Assembly (NCBI GenBank): GCA_020634755.1
Contig: JACKBC010000037.1
Coordinates: 11,189-75,188 of the forward strand
Length of the DNA: 64,000 bases
Direction of reading: 5' to 3'
From: Caldilineaceae bacterium
Lineage (GTDB): Bacteria; Chloroflexota; Anaerolineae; Caldilineales; Caldilineaceae
Shown: one piece after another, positions 55,236 through 63,761 of the stretch
Position numbering within the stretch: the first letter of the stretch is position 1
How the letters are laid out: every line of letters begins with the position of its first letter
Position numbers and translations under genes: made by a program
The notes under the pieces: generated by a model
The model's database searches: none
What the model saw: the letters and a program-made list of their open reading frames with translations, nothing else
What the model was told of the DNA's origin: nothing

Positions 55236-55269
55236 ATATGAGTGCAGCGCGGGCGCGCTGCACTCATAT
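55236..55269 (+). terminator. Hairpin after the repeat-protein gene
   Basis: A perfect 15-bp stem (ATATGAGTGCAGCGC and GCGCTGCACTCATAT) with a four-base loop lies 13 bases after the stop. The T-run is weak. Confidence 0.7.
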
Positions 55270-55377
55270 CTTCCACTTTCTCTACCCACAATTGTGCAAT
55301 TCTCCGCTTGTGATATAATCACCCTCAATTCTCGTTTTGACCCAAATCGCTATATGTTGGAGATCATTTGACTTTTG

Positions 55378-55497
55378 GCGACAAGGTGACCAAATGACAA
55401 AATGATAAGATGACAGGGTGACTTTGTCCGGCAGCGTCATCCCTTCATCCGGTCATTCCCTCATCCGATCACCCCCTCACCTTGTCATCTTCCACAT
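55378..55497. repeat. Eight-base periodic sequence with inverted symmetry before the transporter operon
   Basis: TGAC or TGAT recurs every eight bases on the left (TGACCAAA, TGACAAAA, TGATAAGA, TGACAGGG). The complement does the same on the right (TCACCTTGTCAT and earlier). The two halves can pair imperfectly. Confidence 0.6.
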
Positions 55498-55512
55498 CCA
55501 CAAGGAGACCTC

Positions 55513-57186
55513 ATGTTAAAACGCATCTTATGTCTCACCCTTTTTGCTCTGTTGAGCGCGGCCTGCGCGGCTGCGCCTGCGCAAGCACCACAAGCGGATA
55601 CAAATGCCGCGACCGATGCTGGCCCTGCCGTGGTGCGCATTGGTTGGGCCGGCAGCCCCGACACGCTCAACCCCGGCACGGCTGTGCTTTCGGAAGCGTA
55701 CACGCTCTTTGAACTGGTTTACGATTCCATGTATCAGCTGCAACTGGATGGCTCTTACACGTTGGAGCTGGCCGACAGCGTGGATGTGTCTGACGATGGG
55801 CTGGTCTACACCTATCACATTCGCGACGGCGTCATGTTTCACGATGGCGAACCGCTGACGGCCCAAGATATCGCTTTTTCCTACAATCTGTACAAAAATC
55901 AGGAAGGCTTTCCGTTCCTGCCCGTTTATACCGAATTTTTCGACACCATTGAGGCGCCCGACGATTCCACAGTGGTGATCACGCTGACCGACGCCATCCC
56001 CAATATTGAAAGTCAGCTCATCTTCCTCTATGTGCTGCCTGAACACATTTGGGGCAGTCTGGAAGGTCAGGCCAACGTCGAATTTGAAAACACGGAGATG
56101 ATTGGCTCGGGGCCGTTCAAGCTGCTCGAATATAAGCAGAATGAGTTTGCGCGGCTGGGTGCGGTCAAGGACCATTTTCTACAAGGTCCCAAGGTGGACG
56201 AGGTCATCTTCCAGACCTTTGAAAATCAGGACGCACTGGTGCAGGCGCTGCGCACCGGCCAGGTGGACATGATTACCGAGATGCCCAATACGGCCGCGCC
56301 ATCGCTCAAGAATGCGGAAAACATCCAGCTGGTCAGCGGTCCACCGGCCGCGCCCAGCGTAACCGACATTATTCTGGACCAGGTCAAGCCGGAAAATTGC
56401 CCGCCCGATGACGGCAAATGCACCGGCCACCCGGCGCTGCTGGACCGCAACGTACGGCTGGCGCTGGCCCACGCCACCGATAAGCAGAACATTATCGACG
56501 TAGTGCTGCTGGGTCTCGGTTCGCCTGGCTTGACGCTGATTCCTGACAGCCTGGGCGTTTTTTACAACAGCGATCTGGCGGATTACGCCTTTGATATTGA
56601 CATGGCCAACCAAATCCTCGACGACGCTGGTTATGCCGACACCGACGGCGACGGCGTGCGCGAAATGCCCGACGGCACAAATCCACTCATCTTCCGCATG
56701 AATTGGCCGTCGGACAGCACCAACGCCCCGCGCATGGCTGAACTGCTGGCCGCCACCTGGGCCCAAATCGGCGTCAAGGCCGAGCTGCAAGCGCTGGATC
56801 CAGATGCGCTCACCTCCATCTGCTGCCCGGCCTTTGACTTTGACGTAATCCTCTGGGGCTGGGGCTCGGACCCGGACCCCAACTTCCTGCTCAGCGTCAT
56901 GCTGACCGATGAAATTCCCACCGGCAACAGCGAAACTGGCTACGGCAATCCCGATTACGACGCCCTCTACAAGCAGCAGGCCGTCGAGCTGGACAAAGAC
57001 AAGCGCATTGAGATGGTGCACGAAATGCAGAAAATTGTCTTTGACGACGTGGTCTACATCATCCCCTTCTACGCCCAATCGGTGCAAGCCTTCCGCACCG
57101 ACCGTTTCACCGGCTGGCAGACCGACAAAGGCAAAATCGCTCTGGAAGACCCAAGTTCGCTGCTGGTCATTGAACCGGCCAAATAA
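55513..57186 (+). CDS. Peptide ABC transporter substrate-binding lipoprotein
   Basis: This is a 557-residue extracellular solute-binding protein of family 5 (DppA/OppA). The lipoprotein signal is ILCLTLFALLSAACAAAP with the Cys near 18. GSPDTLNPGT and DGLVYTYHIRDGVMFHDGEP, with LTAQDIAFSYNLY, are typical openings. NVRLALAHATDKQNIID is the family signature in the second half, and IMVHEMQ-type helix and DVVYIIPFYAQSVQAF close it. AAGGAG precedes the ATG. It is the first gene of a five-gene transporter operon; a stem-loop separates it from the permeases, which suits its higher expression. The ligand may be peptides or other small molecules. Confidence 0.95.
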   Translation: MLKRILCLTLFALLSAACAAAPAQAPQADTNAATDAGPAVVRIGWAGSPDTLNPGTAVLSEAYTLFELVYDSMYQLQLDGSYTLELADSVDVSDDGLVYTYHIRDGVMFHDGEPLTAQDIAFSYNLYKNQEGFPFLPVYTEFFDTIEAPDDSTVVITLTDAIPNIESQLIFLYVLPEHIWGSLEGQANVEFENTEMIGSGPFKLLEYKQNEFARLGAVKDHFLQGPKVDEVIFQTFENQDALVQALRTGQVDMITEMPNTAAPSLKNAENIQLVSGPPAAPSVTDIILDQVKPENCPPDDGKCTGHPALLDRNVRLALAHATDKQNIIDVVLLGLGSPGLTLIPDSLGVFYNSDLADYAFDIDMANQILDDAGYADTDGDGVREMPDGTNPLIFRMNWPSDSTNAPRMAELLAATWAQIGVKAELQALDPDALTSICCPAFDFDVILWGWGSDPDPNFLLSVMLTDEIPTGNSETGYGNPDYDALYKQQAVELDKDKRIEMVHEMQKIVFDDVVYIIPFYAQSVQAFRTDRFTGWQTDKGKIALEDPSSLLVIEPAK

Positions 57187-57281
57187 CTGGGATGTATGAT
57201 GGACGATTTACGAGGGTCGGTTGATGTGGTTGGGTTGGTAAAGTAGTCGGCTCGTCGGGGATTTATTGCGTGGTGCGTGTT

Positions 57282-57335
57282 GCGTGAACCGGTGCAGAAT
57301 CTAGTATCGAAACAAGAATCTAAACCGGTTCACGC
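57282..57335 (+). promoter_or_regulatory. Stem-loop between SBP and permease genes
   Basis: GCGTGAACCGGT (57282-57293) and ACCGGTTCACGC (57324-57335) form a perfect 12-bp stem with a 30-base loop. No T-run follows. It may protect the SBP message or reduce read-through into the permease genes. Confidence 0.6.
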
Positions 57336-57439
57336 ACCACGAAAAACGCAACACGCCCTTGACGAAAACAGCCCCACGCCACCCCGCAACACCCTCCCCA
57401 CCGTGCCCCCGCGTAAATCGTCCATCTGAGATCGTAAAT

Positions 57440-58471
57440 ATGCTGAATTTCTTTGCGCTCAAAAAAATCGGTTGGGCCATCTTCACGGTACTCTTTGTGA
57501 TCGTGCTCAACTTTTTTCTCTTTCGCATTCTGCCTGGGGATCCGGCGCGGGCGGGCATACGCGACCCGCGCTTGACGCAGGAGGCGCAGCAGCAGATCCG
57601 CGAGCGCTTTGGGCTGGACAAGCCGGTGATTAATTGTTTCGAGTCGCTAAACCCGCCCCGGCTGGGCTCGTGTGCAATCAATCCGCTGCAAACACAGTTT
57701 TTTGTATATATCAAGAATCTGCTCAGCGGTGAATTGGGCATTAGCTATCACACCAACCGGCCGGTGTTTGACATGCTGCGCGAACGCCTTTGGAACACGG
57801 TGCTGTTGATTGGCGCCGGCCAGATCTTGTCGATTATTGTGGGCATGGCGTTGGGGATCGTGGCGGCGTGGCGGGCGCGCACGGCCATTGACTACAGTGC
57901 ACTCATTGGCAGCCTAACGGCGTGGAGTCTGCCCACTTTTTGGTTGGGCATTATTCTGCTCTTTTGGGGCAGCCACAACTTAAGTTTGCCCGTGGGCGGC
58001 AAGCTCACGCCGGGCGCCAGCTTTCCCAATAGTTGGGGCTATGTGCACGATGCGCTGCTACACATGCTGCTGCCCACGCTGACCTACACGATTATTTTTG
58101 TGGGCGAATATATGCTCATCATGCGCAGCACGCTGCTGGATGTGCTCTCCGAAGATTATATTTTGACGGCCAAGGCCAAGGGGCTCAAGACCTTTCAAAT
58201 TTTGAAGGATCACGCGCTGCAAAACGCCATGTTGCCCATGGTGACCATCATTGCGCTCAACCTGGGTTTCACCGTGGCTGGGGCCATTCAGATCGAAACG
58301 GTCTTTTCGTGGCCGGGGCTGGGCGGCGCCATTTTTGAAGCCGTGGGTCGCCGCGACTATCCTATGCTACAGGGAGCTTTTCTGCTGATTGCCGTGGCCG
58401 TGGTCTTTGCCAATCTGCTGGCCGAATTGCTCTATTCGTATCTAGACCCACGCATCCGAACGGAGACCTGA
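57440..58471 (+). CDS. Peptide ABC transporter permease (DppB type)
   Basis: This is a 343-residue inner-membrane permease. The start at 57440 opens MLNFFALKKIGWAIFTVLF, the conserved first helix, followed by RILPGDPAR. The large first periplasmic loop (about 30-105) includes the pattern RERFGLDKP and a longer than usual CFESLNPPRLGSC segment. The EAA coupling motif is in EDYILTAKAKGLKTFQILKD. Six helices are predicted. The stop overlaps the ATG of the next gene (ATGA region, one shared base), so the two permeases are translationally coupled. Confidence 0.95.
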   Translation: MLNFFALKKIGWAIFTVLFVIVLNFFLFRILPGDPARAGIRDPRLTQEAQQQIRERFGLDKPVINCFESLNPPRLGSCAINPLQTQFFVYIKNLLSGELGISYHTNRPVFDMLRERLWNTVLLIGAGQILSIIVGMALGIVAAWRARTAIDYSALIGSLTAWSLPTFWLGIILLFWGSHNLSLPVGGKLTPGASFPNSWGYVHDALLHMLLPTLTYTIIFVGEYMLIMRSTLLDVLSEDYILTAKAKGLKTFQILKDHALQNAMLPMVTIIALNLGFTVAGAIQIETVFSWPGLGGAIFEAVGRRDYPMLQGAFLLIAVAVVFANLLAELLYSYLDPRIRTET

Positions 58472-59394
58472 TGGCCCTTGACCTTGCTGCTGGCGCCACC
58501 CTTTCTTCCGCCTCCTGGCGGCGCTTTACGCGCAACCGCATGGCGCTCATTGGGCTGATCATGTTGGTGACAACGGTGCTTGTCGCCATCTTTGCCCCGC
58601 TGATTGCGCCGTACAATCCATACGAGCCGGTGCGCGTCACCATTGATGATATTTACGCACGGCCCAGCATCAGCCACCTGCTGGGTACAGACGACGCAGG
58701 CAAGGATGTATTTTCCAGCTTTATCTATGGCTCACGCGTTTCGCTGATCGTGGGCTTTTTTGCCTCGTTTATCTCCATTGCCATCGGCGGGCTGATCGGC
58801 ATTGTGGCTGGCTTTTACGGCGGTCGCGTGGAAAACACGCTCATGCGCTTTACCGACATTATGCTCGTGATCCCCGATCTGCCGCTGGCCGTGGTGCTGG
58901 TGGCGCTGACCAAGCCCAGCCTCTTCAACATTATTTTCGTCATTGGCATTCTGGGCTGGACCGGCACGGCGCGCCTGGTGCGGGCACAGACGCTGGCCGT
59001 CAAGCAGCGCAAATTTGTGCTGCGGGCGCGCGCCATTGGCGCCGGCAACTGGCACATTATCCGCCATCACATTTTCCCACTGGTGCTGCCGCTGATTGTG
59101 GTCAATACGGTGCTGGTGATTTCGCTGGCTATTCTCAATGAGAGCGCGCTCAGCTTTTTGGGGCTGAGCGACCCCACCACGTTGAGCTGGGGACAGATGC
59201 TCAACTTTGCCTTTACGCGCGGCGCCATGAGTTCGGGCGCGTGGTGGGCGCTGGTAACGCCCGGTTTTGGCATTGTATGGCTGGTGTTGGCCTGCACGCT
59301 GCTGGGCCAAGGCATGGAACGCGTGCTGAATCCGCGGCTGGAGCTGCATCATTTGTCCGCGGTCACGCCGACGCCAACGGCGGAGACATTATAA
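58471..59394 (+). CDS. Peptide ABC transporter permease (DppC type)
   Basis: This is a 307-residue permease that pairs with the product of the previous gene. It has the N-terminal RRFTRNRMALIGLIMLVTTV helix, then HLLGTDDAGKDVFSSFIYGS, the DppC hallmark. The EAA loop is VLRARAIGAGNWHIIRHHIF. LSFLGLSDPTTLSWGQMLN is the conserved C-terminal signature. The ATG overlaps the previous stop by one base. Transcription must then cross the antisense toxin-antitoxin pair (59453-60105) to reach the ATPase genes, unless those have their own promoter. Confidence 0.95.
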   Translation: MALDLAAGATLSSASWRRFTRNRMALIGLIMLVTTVLVAIFAPLIAPYNPYEPVRVTIDDIYARPSISHLLGTDDAGKDVFSSFIYGSRVSLIVGFFASFISIAIGGLIGIVAGFYGGRVENTLMRFTDIMLVIPDLPLAVVLVALTKPSLFNIIFVIGILGWTGTARLVRAQTLAVKQRKFVLRARAIGAGNWHIIRHHIFPLVLPLIVVNTVLVISLAILNESALSFLGLSDPTTLSWGQMLNFAFTRGAMSSGAWWALVTPGFGIVWLVLACTLLGQGMERVLNPRLELHHLSAVTPTPTAETL

Positions 59395-59452
59395 ACGATA
59401 TTATTGGAGATTACACCCTGGACGTGACAAGGTGACAAGGTGACGGTCGTTT

Positions 59453-59689
59453 TCATTCTGTCGCCTTATCATCGGCAAAATGTGCGTCGAGCTTATCGAG
59501 GATTTCCAGGCCGCGCTGCGGATTGCCGAGGGCGGCCAAAGCGCGGAAACGCGTTTCACTGTCAAATTCGGCTAGCGCTTGCGTCGATAGCTCTTCAATA
59601 AGCTTGTTAACGCTGATCTTTCTGTGTTGCGCCAGTGCTTTCAAGCGATTGTGTTTGTCATCTGGCAATCTAACGGTTAATGTAGCCAT
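59453..59689 (-). CDS. Ribbon-helix-helix antitoxin
   Basis: This is a 78-residue protein with an N-terminal ribbon-helix-helix DNA-binding fold: MATLTVRLPDDKHNRLKALA is the strand and first helix, then KISVNKLIEELSTQA is the second helix. The C-terminal tail would wrap the toxin. Its ATG overlaps the end of the PIN gene by 13 bases, so translation is coupled, with the antitoxin second. That order is the less common one for VapBC-type systems. It should bind the palindrome in the shared promoter and repress it. Confidence 0.85.
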   Translation of the reverse strand: MATLTVRLPDDKHNRLKALAQHRKISVNKLIEELSTQALAEFDSETRFRALAALGNPQRGLEILDKLDAHFADDKATE

Positions 59690-60105
59690 GCTAATAGTTC
59701 CGTAGGTCTAAGAATTCGGATATCAGGAAAAGTCAGTTCTGAACCTTTTAAATCATTGACATTATTGGTCACAATGCAAAATGCATTCCCGGCAACCGCC
59801 AACTCTACGAGAAAATTGTCATTTTCATCGGACAAATTAGGCCGCCAAAGGTAATATATAGGAATCCATTGGCACACATTGTAATAAGCATTTAAAAGCT
59901 CTCTGATCTCGCTCATCGGTAACGGACACCGTTCCAAAATGCTTCCGCGACTTGATACCGCTTCGTATTCCAAAAAGAGCGAATTGCTTATAAGTGGGCT
60001 AAAAAGCCCCGTCAAGCAATGTCTCAACACTGCTCGATTCGGGCCATCTTTACCAATAAGCGCACCGATTATCACGTTGGTATCCACAACAATAGGCGTA
60101 GACAT
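59677..60105 (-). CDS. PIN domain toxin (VapC-like ribonuclease)
   Basis: This is a 142-residue PIN nuclease that should cleave RNA. The acidic active site is D8 (IVVDTNVIIGAL), E46 (LFLEYEAV) and D96 with E101 (DENDNFLVELAV), and TNNVNDLKG lies near the end. The reading belongs to the group often annotated as putative toxin-antitoxin PIN family. The ATG is six bases from a -10 box, so the message is probably leaderless. The pair lies antisense within the transporter operon and has a lower GC content than its neighbours, a sign of insertion. Confidence 0.9.
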   Translation of the reverse strand: MSTPIVVDTNVIIGALIGKDGPNRAVLRHCLTGLFSPLISNSLFLEYEAVSSRGSILERCPLPMSEIRELLNAYYNVCQWIPIYYLWRPNLSDENDNFLVELAVAGNAFCIVTNNVNDLKGSELTFPDIRILRPTELLAWLH

Positions 60106-60111
60106 CTGCGA

Positions 60112-60140
60112 ATGATAGCATATATGCCATCATAAGTCAA
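60112..60140 (-). promoter_or_regulatory. Toxin-antitoxin promoter with palindromic operator
   Basis: On the minus strand TTGACT (60140-60135), a 17-base spacer and TATCAT (60117-60112) make a promoter. The 22-bp palindrome ATGATAGCATATATGCCATC (60112-60133, two more bases AT) with a perfect GCATATATGC core fills the spacer and -10 box. It is a good operator for the RHH antitoxin. Confidence 0.75.
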
Positions 60141-60179
60141 CGTGGTATACCGACATTCATCACAAGGGGTTCTCGCTGA

Positions 60180-61163
60180 ATGGCTGTTCTGAACGACAAA
60201 AACGTCATCCTGGACGTTCGCAATCTCTCTATCGACTATCGCCCGCTGGACCAGGCGCCGGTGCAAGCGGTGCGCAATGTAAGCTTTCAACTGCGCCAGG
60301 GCGAGGTCATGGGGCTGGTGGGCGAGAGCGGTTGTGGCAAAACGACGCTGATGTTGGGGCTCATGCGGCTGCTGCCGGCGGGCGGGCGCATTGTGACCGG
60401 CCAAGTCAATTTTATGGGCCGCGACTTAATGCAGTTGAGCGAACCGGAGATGAACGGCGTGCGCTGGAAGAACATCTCTATGATTTTCCAAGGCGCCATG
60501 AACGCACTCAACCCGGTGCACACAGTGGGTGATCAGATTGCCGAGGCGCTGCTTTTGCACACCCCAACGCGTGAAAAAGCGGTGTTGGACGCCCGCGTGC
60601 TAGAGCTGCTGGATCTGGTCGGCATCGCCGCCAGCCGCAAAGACCAATATCCACATCAATACTCGGGCGGCATGCGGCAGCGCGCCATGATCGCCATGGC
60701 GCTGGCCTGTAACCCACAAGTGGTCATTGCCGATGAGCCGACCACGGCGCTGGACGTGATGATTCAGGCGCAGATTTTGGAGCTGCTTTCCAACTTGCGG
60801 CGCGAGTTGGGCCTGGCTATTATTTTTGTGACCCATGACTTGGGCGTGGTGGCGGAGATGTGTGATGCGGTGCTGGTTATGTATGGCGGGGTGACCGCCG
60901 AGCTGGCTGATGTGGACACCATTTATAATGAGCCGGCCCATCCATATACGCAGGAGCTATTGCGCGCCTTCCCCGATCTAACCCGGCCGGGAGAAAAGCT
61001 GACCGCCATTCCGGGCTACCCACCGCGACTGGACCCGCCACCGCCTGGCTGTCGTTTTGCGCCGCGCTGCCCCAAGGTGTTTGAGCGCTGCACGCAGGAG
61101 GAACCCATGCTGCATGAGCTTGGGGATGGACACGTGGCCAGCTGTCATTTGGTAACAACATAA
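60180..61163 (+). CDS. Peptide ABC transporter ATP-binding protein (DppD type)
   Basis: This is a 327-residue ATPase. Walker A is GESGCGKTTL (about residue 48), the Q-loop is ISMIFQGAMNALNPV, the signature is YSGGMRQRAMIAMAL, Walker B is VIADEPTTALD and the H-loop is IIFVTHDLGVV. The C-terminal oligopeptide-transporter domain has GCRFAPRCPKVFERC, whose cysteines resemble iron-sulfur or metal sites seen in the family. AAGGGG stands before the ATG. It follows the inserted toxin-antitoxin pair. Confidence 0.96.
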   Translation: MAVLNDKNVILDVRNLSIDYRPLDQAPVQAVRNVSFQLRQGEVMGLVGESGCGKTTLMLGLMRLLPAGGRIVTGQVNFMGRDLMQLSEPEMNGVRWKNISMIFQGAMNALNPVHTVGDQIAEALLLHTPTREKAVLDARVLELLDLVGIAASRKDQYPHQYSGGMRQRAMIAMALACNPQVVIADEPTTALDVMIQAQILELLSNLRRELGLAIIFVTHDLGVVAEMCDAVLVMYGGVTAELADVDTIYNEPAHPYTQELLRAFPDLTRPGEKLTAIPGYPPRLDPPPPGCRFAPRCPKVFERCTQEEPMLHELGDGHVASCHLVTT

Positions 61164-61185
61164 TCAATGTCATAAAGTGAGCGAA

Positions 61186-61250
61186 AAGTGCGTCACACGA
61201 GGTCCGCCATTTTGGTCCTCGTATTCGCGTGGCATACTGTGCGTCGCACT
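61186..61250. repeat. Dispersed palindromic repeat, family 3, copy 3
   Basis: AAGTGCGTCACACGA and GTGCGTCGCACT (61239-61250) are the arms, with GGAAGCCGCCTTACCTTAA after them, as at 37108. The outer AATGTC/GACATT bases also pair. It sits between the two ATPase genes of the transporter operon. Confidence 0.7.
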
Positions 61251-61351
61251 GGAAGCCGCCTTACCTTAACGACATTGACAAAATAGTAGGACAAGCTTCC
61301 CAACTTGTCCAAACGGGGCAAGTTAAGAAACTGGCCCTACAAGAGAGACTC

Positions 61352-62347
61352 ATGAGCGATTCTGTATTAGAAGCACGTCATTTACGCAAACTATTTCCGG
61401 TGGCGAGCGGTGGTCTTTTTCGCCGCCGGCCGCTATTTGTCCACGCCATTGACGATGTGAGCTTTACATTGGGCAAAGCCGAAGTGCTGGCCGTGGTGGG
61501 CGAGAGCGGCTGCGGCAAGTCCACGCTGGCGCTGACGCTGCTGGGGCTGGAGCGGGCCACGTCGGGCCAGATCTGCTTTGATGGCCAGGACATAACGCAT
61601 GCTAGCCGCGTGCAGCTCAATGAGATGCGCCGCCACGTGCAGATGATCTTTCAAGATCCGTACGAATCGCTCAACCCCACCATGACCATTGGCGAAATTG
61701 TGGCCGAGCCGCTGGACGTGCACGGGCTGGCCGCGAGCCGCGCCGACCGCGAGGCGCGCGTCATCGCCGCTTTGGAAGATGCCGGTCTGAAACCGGCCGC
61801 CAATTACCTCAACCGGCTGCCCCATGAACTATCTGGCGGACAGCGCCAGCGCGTGGTAATTGCTGGGGCGCTGGTGCTGGAGCCACAGGTGCTGCTGGCC
61901 GATGAGCCAGTCTCCATGCTGGATGTGAGCATCCGCGCCGAGATTCTCAATCTGCTGGCCGAGCTGCGGCAGACGCGCGGTATTTCGATTCTTTTTATCA
62001 CCCATGATCTGGGTACGGTAGGCTACTTTGCCGATCGCATTGCGGTCATGTATTTGGGGCGCATTGTGGAAATCGGCGCCACGCTAGACGTGCTGCAAAA
62101 TCCGCAGCACCCGTACACCAAAGCCCTGCTGTCAGTCGTCCCCGCGCCCAACCCGCGCCTGCGCCGTCAGCGCATTATTTTGCAGGGAGAAACGCCCAAC
62201 CCCATTGCCATTCCCGCCGGCTGCCGCTTTCACCCGCGCTGCCCGGTGGCCGAAGCGCGCTGCCGGGAGCGGGATCCGGTGTTGGTCGATGTGGGGATTG
62301 GACATGAGGCGGCATGTTTGTTGGTAGAAGGAATATGGGATTCGTGA
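61352..62347 (+). CDS. Peptide ABC transporter ATP-binding protein (DppF type)
   Basis: This is a 331-residue ATPase partner of DppD. The start at 61352 follows AAGAGAG and opens MSDSVLEARHLRKLFPV; a longer reading would translate the intergenic palindrome. Walker A is GESGCGKSTL, the Q-loop is MIFQDPYESLNPTMTI, the signature is LSGGQRQRVVIAGAL, Walker B is VLLADEPVSMLD and the H-loop is ILFITHDLGTV. The C-terminal domain has GCRFHPRCPVAEARC. It completes the transporter set. Confidence 0.96.
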   Translation: MSDSVLEARHLRKLFPVASGGLFRRRPLFVHAIDDVSFTLGKAEVLAVVGESGCGKSTLALTLLGLERATSGQICFDGQDITHASRVQLNEMRRHVQMIFQDPYESLNPTMTIGEIVAEPLDVHGLAASRADREARVIAALEDAGLKPAANYLNRLPHELSGGQRQRVVIAGALVLEPQVLLADEPVSMLDVSIRAEILNLLAELRQTRGISILFITHDLGTVGYFADRIAVMYLGRIVEIGATLDVLQNPQHPYTKALLSVVPAPNPRLRRQRIILQGETPNPIAIPAGCRFHPRCPVAEARCRERDPVLVDVGIGHEAACLLVEGIWDS

Positions 62348-62364
62348 CAAAGTGAGGAAACCTG

Positions 62365-63753
62365 ATGAACGATCAGAACATCTTTGAACAACTGCAAACG
62401 TACACCCAACAAGTGATGGATGAGACCGGTGTGCCCGGCGTGGCGGTGGGCGTGCTGCACAAGGGACAGATGCAGAGCGCCGGGTTTGGGGTAACCAATG
62501 TGGATCATCCGCTGGCGGTGGATGCACAAACGCTGTTTCAGATTGGCTCGATTACCAAGACGTTTACGGCGTTGCTCATGCTGAAGCTGGCCGAATTGGG
62601 CAAGCTGGACCTGAGCGCCTCCGTACGCACCTATTTGCCCAATTTTCGCGTGGCGGATGAAGCGGTATCGCAGCGCGTGACCGTGCGCCATTTGTTGACC
62701 CACAACAGTGGATGGGCCGGCGATGTGTTTGAAGACACCGGCGCTGGTGATGATGCGCTGCCGCGCTACCTGGAAATCCTGGTTGACGTGGCGCAATTGG
62801 CGCCCATGGAGACCACCTTTTCTTACAATAACGCCGCTTTTTACGTAGCCGGCGCACTCATCGAAGCGGTCACCGGGCAAAGCTATCAGGATGTATTGCG
62901 CGAACTGGTGCTGGCGCCCATGGGGCTGGAACATGTCTATTTTGACCCGGCAGACGTGATGACCCATCGCTTTGCCGTGGGCCATTCAATCAAGGAAAAA
63001 GATGGTGAACGCACGGCGGAAGTGGCGCGGCCGTGGCCGCTGCCGCGGGCGGCGTACGCAGTGGGCGGCATTGCCTGTTCCATTCCGACGCTGCTGCAAT
63101 ATGCGGCGTTTCAAATGGGCGATGGCAAAACAGAAAGCGGTGAACAGTTAATTTCACCGGCTTCACTTGAACAGCTGCACGCGCCCCAATTTGAAATTGG
63201 CGGCACGTTTGACGCCGTAGCCCACTCCTGGTTTATTGGCCACGTGGACGGCGTAAAGTATATTACCCACAGCGGTGGCACCAAAGGCCAGATTTCGCTG
63301 CTGCTGATTGTGCCGGCGCGGCAGTTTGCCGTGGCCATCTTCACCAATGCAGATCGCGGCAGCGCCGTGACGCGCGATGTGAGCCGGTGGGCGCTGCGTG
63401 AATATTTGGGGCTAAACATAACTGACCCCGAACCGCTCTCGCTGAGCGAAGCGGAATTGGCGCCATTTGCGGGGCTCTATAGCCGCCCCTTTGCCGATGT
63501 GGAACTGAAGCTGGTGGAAAGTGGATTGACGCTCCAGGTGACGACCAAGCAGGGGTTCCCTAGCCGGGACACGCCGCCCAGCCCCCCTTCACCGGTTATG
63601 CACGTGGCCTTTTATGACATGGACCGGCTCATCGTATTGGATGGACCAATGGCCAAAAGTCGAGCGGAGATTGTGCGGGACGCCAATGGCGAAATTGGTT
63701 GGTTGCGGGTGGGCAGTCGAATTCACATAAAGACAGAACATCCGAATATTTAA
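62365..63753 (+). CDS. Class C beta-lactamase-like serine hydrolase
   Basis: This is a 462-residue hydrolase of the penicillin-binding-protein/AmpC/esterase family. The nucleophile is S62 with K65 (SITK), the second motif is Y154-N-N156 (SYNN) and the third is H302-S-G (HSGG), which replaces KTG. There is no signal peptide, so the enzyme should be cytosolic. The last 100 residues form a small beta domain often present in D-aminopeptidase- or DUF3471-like members. GAGGAAACC precedes the ATG, 17 bases after the ATPase gene, so it belongs to the operon. A peptidase or esterase acting on imported compounds is more likely than lactam resistance. Confidence 0.93.
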   Translation: MNDQNIFEQLQTYTQQVMDETGVPGVAVGVLHKGQMQSAGFGVTNVDHPLAVDAQTLFQIGSITKTFTALLMLKLAELGKLDLSASVRTYLPNFRVADEAVSQRVTVRHLLTHNSGWAGDVFEDTGAGDDALPRYLEILVDVAQLAPMETTFSYNNAAFYVAGALIEAVTGQSYQDVLRELVLAPMGLEHVYFDPADVMTHRFAVGHSIKEKDGERTAEVARPWPLPRAAYAVGGIACSIPTLLQYAAFQMGDGKTESGEQLISPASLEQLHAPQFEIGGTFDAVAHSWFIGHVDGVKYITHSGGTKGQISLLLIVPARQFAVAIFTNADRGSAVTRDVSRWALREYLGLNITDPEPLSLSEAELAPFAGLYSRPFADVELKLVESGLTLQVTTKQGFPSRDTPPSPPSPVMHVAFYDMDRLIVLDGPMAKSRAEIVRDANGEIGWLRVGSRIHIKTEHPNI

Positions 63754-63761
63754 GGAACATT

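Noticed and set aside
56179..57087. Minus-strand open frame (302 codons) in the SBP gene
   Set aside because: Antisense shadow of a well-conserved solute-binding protein.
62365..63753. Antibiotic-resistance beta-lactamase
   Set aside because: There is no export signal, the KTG motif is replaced by HSG, and the gene is in a peptide transport operon; a peptidase or esterase fits better.
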